Source: Agromyces sp. NDB4Y10
Lineage (GTDB): Bacteria; Actinomycetota; Actinomycetes; Actinomycetales; Microbacteriaceae
Reading direction: 5' to 3'
Length of the DNA: 64,000 nucleotides
Assembly: GCF_001620055.1 (NCBI RefSeq)
Contig: NZ_LQGY01000028.1
Coordinates: forward strand, 1 to 64,000
Shown here: piece by piece, positions 57,997 through 64,000 of the stretch
Numbering within the stretch: the stretch's first letter is position 1
How the letters are laid out: each line of letters starts with the position of its first letter
Program-made: the position numbers and the translations under genes
Notes under the pieces: generated by a model
Database searches by the model: none
Told to the model about the DNA's origin: nothing
What the model saw: only the letters and a program-made list of their open reading frames with translations

Positions 57997-59447
57997 TTGT
58001 TCAGCACCGCCTCTAGTACCTTCTTCGCAACCGGCGCGGCAACACCGTTGCCGAACCCTTCCTGACCTAGTCCCCCGCCGTCTTCCACGAGGACCGTGAT
58101 CGCATACTGAGGGTCGTCGGCGGGGGCGAACCCGGTGAACCAGAGGGTGTATGGATCGTCCTCGCCGTTCTCCGCGGTTCCGGTCTTACCGGCCACGCTG
58201 ACGCCGTCTATTCTTGCATTACTCGCCGCGCCGTTCTCGACGCCGTCCACCATCATCTCGGTCATGGTCTGGGCCGTCTGCGCGCTGATCGCACGGCCGA
58301 ACTCCGAGGCCGAGAACTCCTCGATCGTGCGGAAGTCGGGTGCCGTGATCGAGTCGACCAGGTCGGGGTTCATGACGATCCCGTCGTTGGCGATCGCCGC
58401 GGAGACCATCGCCATCTGCAGGGGCGTCGCCCGCACGTCGCCCTGCCCGAATCCGGTGAGCGCGGTCTGCGGCTCGTCGGGGTCGCCGGGGTACGTGCTG
58501 GTCTCGGTCGGGTTGGGCGTCGTGAAGTTGGAGTTGAACCCGAACTTCTCCGCCTGCGCACGGATCGCGTCATCGCCGAGCTGGAGCGCGAGCTCGGCGA
58601 ACGGGATGTTGCACGAGAGCCGGAGCGCCGTCGCCAGCGTGACCTCCGAGCCGCCGCCGCACGTGCCGCCGCTCGAGTTGCGGACGACCGAGCTCGTGCC
58701 GGGCAGCGTGAACTCGGCCGGGTTGGGGAAGGTGCTGTCGGGCGTGAACTGCCCCGACTCCAGCGCGGCGGCGGTCATGACGAGCTTGAACACCGATCCG
58801 GGCGGGTTCATGTCGCCGCCGGTGGCGCGGTTGAAGAGCGGGTCGCCCGGATCCTCGACGAGCGCCTGGTAGGTCTCCTCGACCTGCGTGCCGCTGTGCA
58901 CCGCGAGGGCGTTCGGGTCGTACGTGGGCTTCGTGACCATGGCGAGGATGCGGCCGGTCGCGGGCTCGGTCACGATGACGGCACCCGTGTAGTCGCCGAG
59001 GGCATCCCAAGCCGCCTGCTGCGCGACCGGGTCGATCGCGACCTCCACGGAGGCGCCCATCGGGTCCTGCCCGGAGATCAGCCGGTTCAGGGAGTCGAAG
59101 AACTGGGACTCGGACTGGCCGCTGAGCACGGGGTTCAGCGACTGCTCCAGGCCGGTCGCCTCGCCGTTCACCGGGATGAAGCCGGTGATGGGCGCATACA
59201 GCGGGCCGTTGGCGTAGATGCGCTGGAACTTGTAGTCGTCGTCGCTCGGCTCGGAGTACGCGATGGGCTCCCCGCCGACGAGGATGGGGCCGCGTTCGAC
59301 CGAGTAGCTCTCGTACAGGGTGCGGGCGTTCCGGGGGTCGGCGGCGAGGTTCGACGCCTGGACGTACTGGATGACGGTCGTCGCGACGAACAGCGTCAGG
59401 AACATGAGGAGGGCGACGATCGTCACGCGCTTGAGTTCTCGGTTCAT
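57993..59447 (-). CDS. pbpA: Class B penicillin-binding protein (PbpA)
   Basis: The product has 484 residues. A short cytoplasmic end and one membrane helix (about 8-28) are followed by the dimerisation domain and a transpeptidase domain with SxxK in PGSVFKL, SxN in LSCNIPF and KTG in AGKTGTAE. It crosslinks peptidoglycan with RodA, encoded just upstream (ATGA overlap). Confidence 0.95.
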   Translation of the reverse strand: MNRELKRVTIVALLMFLTLFVATTVIQYVQASNLAADPRNARTLYESYSVERGPILVGGEPIAYSEPSDDDYKFQRIYANGPLYAPITGFIPVNGEATGLEQSLNPVLSGQSESQFFDSLNRLISGQDPMGASVEVAIDPVAQQAAWDALGDYTGAVIVTEPATGRILAMVTKPTYDPNALAVHSGTQVEETYQALVEDPGDPLFNRATGGDMNPPGSVFKLVMTAAALESGQFTPDSTFPNPAEFTLPGTSSVVRNSSGGTCGGGSEVTLATALRLSCNIPFAELALQLGDDAIRAQAEKFGFNSNFTTPNPTETSTYPGDPDEPQTALTGFGQGDVRATPLQMAMVSAAIANDGIVMNPDLVDSITAPDFRTIEEFSASEFGRAISAQTAQTMTEMMVDGVENGAASNARIDGVSVAGKTGTAENGEDDPYTLWFTGFAPADDPQYAITVLVEDGGGLGQEGFGNGVAAPVAKKVLEAVLNK

Positions 59448-60841
59448 CCGTCGATCACCAGCCTCGGGTGGTTGCGAACCGTGTCGGACAGTCGGAGGAG
59501 GAGGGCCACGATGATCCAGTTCGCCACGAGCGAGGATCCGCCGGCGGCGAGGAACGGCGTGGTGAGGCCCGTCAGCGGGATGACGCGGGTCACGCCGCCG
59601 ACGACGATGAAGACCTGCAGCGCGACCACGAACGACAGGCCGACGCCGAGGAGCTTGCCGAAGTCGTCCTGGCCGGCGAACCCGATGCGGAAGCCGCGCG
59701 CCACGAAGAGGACGTACAGGCCGAGGATCACGAAGACGCCCGCGAGCCCGAGTTCCTCGCCGAGGCTCGCGATGATGTAGTCGCTCTGCGGCACGGGCGT
59801 GAGGTCGGGGCGGCCCTGGCCCAGCCCGGTGCCGATGAGGCCGCCGTTCGCGAGCCCGAACAGCCCCTGCACGAGCTGGTATGACCCGCCGGCCGCCTCG
59901 TACACCTCCGGGTTGAACGCGTCGAGCCAGTTCCGGAACCGGCCGTTGACGTACTCGAGCGTCTGGCTCGCGATGATGGCGCCGCCGAAGAACAGCGCCA
60001 GCCCGAGGACGACCCACGAGAGCCGGCTGGTCGCGACGTACAGCATGACGAGGAACAGGCCGAAGTAGAGGAGCGCCGTTCCGAGGTCGCGCTGGAAGAC
60101 GATGACCGACATCGACAGCGCCCAGACGACGAGGAGTGGCCCGAGGTCGCGGGCCCGCGGGAACTTCATGCCGAGGAAGCGGCGGCCCACCATGGACAGC
60201 GAGTCGCGGTTGCGCACGAGGTAGCCGGCGAAGAAGACGGCCAGCGCGATCTTCGCGATCTCACCCGGCTGGAAGGTGGCGATGTCGCCGAAGCCGATCC
60301 AGACCCGCGCTCCGCTCACCTCGCGTCCGAGCCCCGGGACGAGCGGCAGCAGGAGCAGCACGATCGCGATGAGCCCCGACACGTAGGTGTAGCGGAACAG
60401 GGTCCGGTGGTTGCGCAGCAGCAGGATCGTCGCGATCGCGGCGATGATCGCGATCGCGCTCCACACGATCTGGCGCACGGCGGCGCTCTGCCAGCCCGCG
60501 TCGCCGTACGCGATGTCGATGCGGTAGATCATCGCGATGCCGAGGCCGTTGAGCAGCGTCGCGATCGGCAGGAGGAACGGGTCGGCGTCGCGCGCGACGA
60601 ACCGCATCGCGATGTGCAGTCCGAACACGAGCGCCGACAGGCCGGCGCCGAGCAGCACGAGCTGGGTGTCGACGCGTCCCATCGCGCCGAGCTGCACGAG
60701 CACGATCGCGCCCGCGTTGATGAGGCACGCGGCGAGCAGCAGCCAGAACTCGAGGTTGCGCAGCTTCTGGGGCAGGCGGATGCGGCGGACGCCCTCGGTG
60801 GCGGGCGCGCGCTCGTCGGGTCGGGTGGCGCGGTCAGTCAA
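59444..60841 (-). CDS. rodA: SEDS-family peptidoglycan glycosyltransferase RodA/FtsW-like
   Basis: The product has 465 residues with about 12 membrane helices. SEDS features include RRFLGMKFPRARDLGPL-like loop, FQRDLGTALLYFG and PQSDYIIASLGEELGL. It polymerises lipid II glycan chains with PbpA. I chose the TTG at 60841 because GGGGGAA lies 5 nt upstream. It overlaps pstP by 8 bp. Confidence 0.95.
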   Translation of the reverse strand: MTDRATRPDERAPATEGVRRIRLPQKLRNLEFWLLLAACLINAGAIVLVQLGAMGRVDTQLVLLGAGLSALVFGLHIAMRFVARDADPFLLPIATLLNGLGIAMIYRIDIAYGDAGWQSAAVRQIVWSAIAIIAAIATILLLRNHRTLFRYTYVSGLIAIVLLLLPLVPGLGREVSGARVWIGFGDIATFQPGEIAKIALAVFFAGYLVRNRDSLSMVGRRFLGMKFPRARDLGPLLVVWALSMSVIVFQRDLGTALLYFGLFLVMLYVATSRLSWVVLGLALFFGGAIIASQTLEYVNGRFRNWLDAFNPEVYEAAGGSYQLVQGLFGLANGGLIGTGLGQGRPDLTPVPQSDYIIASLGEELGLAGVFVILGLYVLFVARGFRIGFAGQDDFGKLLGVGLSFVVALQVFIVVGGVTRVIPLTGLTTPFLAAGGSSLVANWIIVALLLRLSDTVRNHPRLVIDG

Positions 60842-62066
60842 CGGATTCCCCCAATCGCGCCACGATCCGCCGCGCCTCCTCGAGGGAGCCGGCGCTGATC
60901 GTCTGTTCGACGCGTTGCTGGTCGTAGGTCCGCAGGTCGGCGATGTCGATCGGCGTCTCGGAGTGCAGCTGGCTCAGGGTGATCGGCCCCAGGTCCTGCT
61001 GGATGCCCTGGTAGATCGCCACGCGGCCGTTGTAGTCGCCGACGTAGTAGCGGGTCTGAGTCCACTGGTAGCCGACGGCGAACGCGGTGACGATCGCGCC
61101 GATGAGGAGGACGATCCAGAGGCTCCAGATCATCCGGCGGCGACGGCGACGCCGTTCGTCCTCTTCGATCAGCTCGTCGAAGTACTCCTCCGAGTCCGGC
61201 TCGAAGTGCGTCTCCTGCACCGGGTGCGGACGGAACGGGGTGAGGCGGATGCCGGGTCGGCGGGCGGGTTCGGGTGTGCCGAACGCGAGCGGCGCGGCGG
61301 CGGAGCCGACGACGAGCGGCGGCGTGTCGGGTGCGGGCGGGTCGCCGATGTCGACGACGACGACGGTGACGTTGTCGGGCGCGCCGCCGTCGAGGGACGC
61401 CTTGACGAGGCGGTCGGCGACCTGCTTCGCGCCCGCGTCGGACGAGAGCATCTCGTGGATCTCGTCGAACGGGACCACGCCCGAAAGCCCGTCGGAGCAG
61501 AGCATCCACCGGTCGCCCGGGTGCGTGTCGATGACGAGCGTGTCGATCTCCGGCGAGGCCTCCACGTCGCCGAGCACGCGCATGAGCACCGAGCGCCGCG
61601 GGTGCACCATGGCCTCCTCGGCGGTGATGCGGCCGGCGTCGACGAGTCGCTGCACGAACGTGTGGTCGGTGGAGACCTGGCTCAGCTCGCCCGAACGCAG
61701 GAGATAGACGCGCGAGTCGCCGATGTGGGCGATGACGACGCGGTCCTGCTGGACGAGCATCGCACTCACCGTGGTGCCCATGCCGGTCAGCTCGGAGTGG
61801 TCGGCGACCGTCTCCTCGAGCGTGCGGTTGGCCGAGAGCAGCGACTGCTCGAGCGCGGCCACGGCCTCGGCGGATGACGCGTAGTCGGTGTCGGCGACCT
61901 CGGCGATGCGCTGCGTGGCGATCGCGCTCGCGACGTCGCCGCCGGCGTGGCCGCCCATGCCGTCGGCGACGAGGAACAGCCGGCGGCCGGCGTACCCGGA
62001 GTCCTGGTTGTTCGAGCGGACCCGTCCGACGTGCGAGACCGCAGCGCTCGCCTTGACGCTGGCCAT
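60834..62066 (-). CDS. pstP: PP2C-family serine/threonine phosphatase PstP
   Basis: The product has 410 residues. The PP2C domain (about 1-235) has the metal-binding motifs VADGMGGHAGGD, IGDSRVYLL, CSDGLSG and GAPDNVTVVVVD. A poly-Arg stretch precedes one membrane helix (about 300-322), and an extracytoplasmic tail of about 85 residues follows. It dephosphorylates PknA/PknB and their substrates. Confidence 0.95.
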   Translation of the reverse strand: MASVKASAAVSHVGRVRSNNQDSGYAGRRLFLVADGMGGHAGGDVASAIATQRIAEVADTDYASSAEAVAALEQSLLSANRTLEETVADHSELTGMGTTVSAMLVQQDRVVIAHIGDSRVYLLRSGELSQVSTDHTFVQRLVDAGRITAEEAMVHPRRSVLMRVLGDVEASPEIDTLVIDTHPGDRWMLCSDGLSGVVPFDEIHEMLSSDAGAKQVADRLVKASLDGGAPDNVTVVVVDIGDPPAPDTPPLVVGSAAAPLAFGTPEPARRPGIRLTPFRPHPVQETHFEPDSEEYFDELIEEDERRRRRRRMIWSLWIVLLIGAIVTAFAVGYQWTQTRYYVGDYNGRVAIYQGIQQDLGPITLSQLHSETPIDIADLRTYDQQRVEQTISAGSLEEARRIVARLGESVD

Positions 62067-62069
62067 GGG

Positions 62070-62600
62070 CTACCGCCGCAGCTCGAACGTCGTCGCCCCC
62101 ACCTTGACGGTGGCTCCGAGCGGGATGGGCTGCGGCACGGTGACCCGGGAGCCGTTGAGGAACGTGCCGTTGGTGGAGTCGAGGTCCTGGATCATCCAGC
62201 GGCCGTTCCACAGCATGAGCCGGGCGTGGTGCGTCGAGGTGTAGTCGTCGCGGATGATGATCGCGGAGTCGCTGGACCGGCCGATCGTGATCTCATCGCG
62301 ACCGAGGGGGAACTCGGCGCCGGCCTTGGCGCCGGAGGTGATCACGAGCCGGGTGGCGTTCTCGCTCGTGGCATCCGCACCGCCGCCCGAGGGCGGGGCC
62401 GGTCGGTTGACCGCGGCGGTGGGGGCCGCGGGCCCGGCCGACGGGGCCGGTGCGGGTCCGGCTGCTGCGACATCCGGCTGCAGCTTTCGCACGCGCTGGC
62501 CGAAGAGGTCGCTGCGGAGCGCGTACACGATCGCGAAGACGAACACCCACAGCAGAACGAGGAAGCCGAGCTGGAGGACGAGGAGGGTCAGTTCACTCAT
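62070..62600 (-). CDS. fhaB: FHA-domain membrane protein FhaB
   Basis: The product has 176 residues. One N-terminal membrane helix (about 5-27) is followed by a Pro/Ala linker and a C-terminal FHA domain (about 85-176) with ITIGRSSDSAI, TSTHHARL and DLDSTNGTFLNG. It binds phosphothreonine on the kinases or on RodA. The start overlaps the fhaA stop by 4 bp. Confidence 0.94.
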   Translation of the reverse strand: MSELTLLVLQLGFLVLLWVFVFAIVYALRSDLFGQRVRKLQPDVAAAGPAPAPSAGPAAPTAAVNRPAPPSGGGADATSENATRLVITSGAKAGAEFPLGRDEITIGRSSDSAIIIRDDYTSTHHARLMLWNGRWMIQDLDSTNGTFLNGSRVTVPQPIPLGATVKVGATTFELRR

Positions 62601-63343
62601 TCGGCCGGCCCCCAGAAACCGCCCGCATCGCGGCGCTGACCGGGGTCGACTCGTCGCCCGACGGCGGTGTCGGACGGATCGGCTTGGGCGAGCACCCGGA
62701 ACACGATACGCGAGCGCCCGATGCTGATGACGGAGTCGGGCTCGAGCACCGCCTCCTTCACGGGGGCGCCGTTCAGCTGCGTGCCGTTCGTCGATCCGAG
62801 GTCGCGCAGGCGCGCGCGCTGGCCGTCCCACTGCACCTCGACGTGGCGGCGCGAGGCGCCGGCGTCATCGAGCGTGACATCCGCTTCGCTGCCGCGGCCG
62901 ATCACGGTGCGGCCCTTGAGGAGCGGGTACCGCCGGCCGTCGACGTCGAGCACCGGGGTCCACGCGACGCGGCCCTTCACGTTCTGCGAGTCGACCTGGA
63001 CCATGCCCTCGGCCAGGCTCGTGTCGGCCTGCAGCTCGATGCGGATGCCGCCGGCGAACTGGAAGCGCTGGCTCGCCGCGTGCTTCTGCACGAGGTCGAC
63101 GAGCTCGTCGATGAGCGCCGGTCCGAGCGACGACATGCGCTCGTAGTCGGCGGGAGACATGCGAACCGCGAACCGGTTCGGCACGAGGACGCGGTCGCGC
63201 GAGACGACCGCCGCCTTCGTGTCGATCTCGCGCTTGAGCGCCGCGGTGATCTCGACGGGCTGCAGCCCCGAGCGGAAGGTCTTCGCGAAGGCGCCGTTGA
63301 CGGCGCGCTCGAGACCCTTCTCGAAGTTGTCCAGTAGGCCCAC
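62597..63343 (-). CDS. fhaA: FHA-domain protein FhaA (DUF3662 plus FHA)
   Basis: The product has 248 residues. The DUF3662 domain (about 1-120) begins GLLDNFEKGLERAVNGAFAK and is directly joined to the FHA domain (about 145-235: TVIGRGSEADV, GASRRHVEV and LGSTNGTQLNG). The long disordered linker of the mycobacterial protein is absent. It binds the phosphorylated pseudokinase domain of MviN in mycobacteria; since MurJ here lacks that domain, its partner must differ. GTG start. It is the first gene of the operon. Confidence 0.93.
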   Translation of the reverse strand: MGLLDNFEKGLERAVNGAFAKTFRSGLQPVEITAALKREIDTKAAVVSRDRVLVPNRFAVRMSPADYERMSSLGPALIDELVDLVQKHAASQRFQFAGGIRIELQADTSLAEGMVQVDSQNVKGRVAWTPVLDVDGRRYPLLKGRTVIGRGSEADVTLDDAGASRRHVEVQWDGQRARLRDLGSTNGTQLNGAPVKEAVLEPDSVISIGRSRIVFRVLAQADPSDTAVGRRVDPGQRRDAGGFWGPAE

Positions 63344-63375
63344 AGGTCTCCCGTCCGGTCCGTGACTCGACTGAC

Positions 63376-63381
63376 ATGCTA
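63376..63381 (-). promoter_or_regulatory. Possible -10 element of the fhaA-pknB operon
   Basis: On the minus strand this reads TAGCAT, 32 bp upstream of the fhaA GTG. Confidence 0.4.
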
Positions 63382-63442
63382 GCCCCAGCCCGTGCGAACG
63401 CGCCGGGGACGGCCCGGAACGATGCGGTTCCGGGATGCGGCG

Positions 63443-64000
63443 TCAGTCGAAGACGGCGGCCGCCTCCTCTTCATCGACGTCGAGCGACAGCGTCGGGATC
63501 GACGCGGTCAGCAGGGTGCCGTCGGCGCGGCGGGTGCCGCGCACGTTCTGCATGGTCGGCGCACCCACGCGGCGCGCGCCGTGGCCGTCGAGCGCGACCA
63601 CGAGCGGGGCGCCGGGGCTGACGACGAGACGCTCGCCGCGCACCTCGAGCGGCACTGTGGCATCCGCTTCGCCGTCTTCGATCGTGAACCGGATCGCCTC
63701 GGCCGTCAGGTCGACGCGGATCCGCGTGCCGCGCAGCGTGAGGCGGAACGACAGGCGGTCCCAGCCGTCGGGCAGGCGCGGGTCGAACGTGAACCGGCCG
63801 TTGTGGTCGCGGAAGCCCCCGAAGCCGGAGACCAGCCCCGCCCAGACGCCGCCCGTCGACGCGACGTGCACGCCGTCGGCCGCGTTGTGGTGCAGGTCGG
63901 CGAGGTCGACGAACAGCGCCGAGCGGAAGTACCGCAGCGCCAGCTCGTGGTAGCCCACCTCGGCCGCGATGATCGACTGCACGACCGCCGACAGCGTCGA
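63443..64000 (-). CDS. Glycoside hydrolase family 65 protein, C-terminal part
   Basis: The 3' 185 codons are visible; the gene begins beyond the right edge. The segment LHHNAADGVHVASTGGVW and GLVSGFGGFRDHNG are typical of the end of the GH65 catalytic barrel, followed by the small beta-sandwich C-terminal domain. GH65 enzymes are disaccharide phosphorylases or hydrolases (maltose, trehalose, kojibiose); the substrate is not decidable from this part. Some lineages fuse it to a beta-phosphoglucomutase domain; none follows here. Confidence 0.85.
   Translation of the reverse strand, partial: STLSAVVQSIIAAEVGYHELALRYFRSALFVDLADLHHNAADGVHVASTGGVWAGLVSGFGGFRDHNGRFTFDPRLPDGWDRLSFRLTLRGTRIRVDLTAEAIRFTIEDGEADATVPLEVRGERLVVSPGAPLVVALDGHGARRVGAPTMQNVRGTRRADGTLLTASIPTLSLDVDEEEAAAVFD

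Overview
The window is one contiguous piece of a high-GC (about 70%) actinobacterial chromosome centred on the replication origin. The gene order around dnaA, the heterodimeric E1 2-oxoacid dehydrogenase, the FhaA-FhaB-PstP-RodA-PbpA-PknA-PknB cluster, CrgA and the class E sortase point to the Micrococcales, most likely the Microbacteriaceae (an Agromyces- or Microbacterium-like organism). I see no rRNA, CRISPR array, insertion sequence or prophage.

Left part (1-16.9 kb). On the minus strand lie hisC and the E1 alpha, E1 beta and E2 genes of a 2-oxoacid dehydrogenase. They are followed by a YvlD/holin-like membrane protein, an unusual pair made of a WXG100-like protein and an alpha/beta hydrolase, a low-molecular-weight tyrosine phosphatase coupled to purB, two small membrane proteins, and the proton-translocating transhydrogenase genes pntA and pntB. 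After a Tat-exported amidase come dnaB and the rpsF-ssb-rpsR-rplI ribosomal/replication operon (minus strand).

Centre (17-41 kb). An AbiEi-like orphan gene and cca precede a large secreted DUF6049 protein, murJ, trxB, trxA, an aminotransferase and a D-Ala-D-Ala-ligase-like gene. Then follow the partition genes parA and parB, a gene-free 2.1-kb tract rich in parS sites, rsmG, jag, yidC, yidD, rnpA and rpmH (all minus), dnaA (plus), the probable oriC, and dnaN, recF and dciA.

Right part (41-64 kb). gyrB, gyrA, a DUF3566 protein, tRNA-Ile and tRNA-Ala run away from the origin. They are followed by a polysaccharide deacetylase, a small secreted protein, a PrmC-like methyltransferase, a Nudix hydrolase, ppiA, a rhomboid protease, crgA, a class E sortase and pabA. 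A seven-gene minus-strand operon for cell elongation and Ser/Thr phospho-signalling comes next. The window ends in the 3' part of a glycoside hydrolase family 65 gene.

Functionally the window joins replication initiation (DnaA, DnaN, RecF, DciA, DnaB, SSB, gyrase), segregation (ParA/ParB/parS), membrane insertion (YidC/YidD/Jag) and envelope growth control (MurJ, RodA, PbpA, PknA, PknB, PstP, FhaA, FhaB, CrgA). The signals least explained by gene annotation are: a heavily over-represented 8-mer CGGATGCC with inverted pairs in several intergenic regions; a parS tract with a decayed internal duplication; a ParA with a roughly 340-residue disordered extension; a DnaA-box cluster in a convergent intergenic region 14 kb from oriC; and a 24-codon peptide gene behind a strong promoter.
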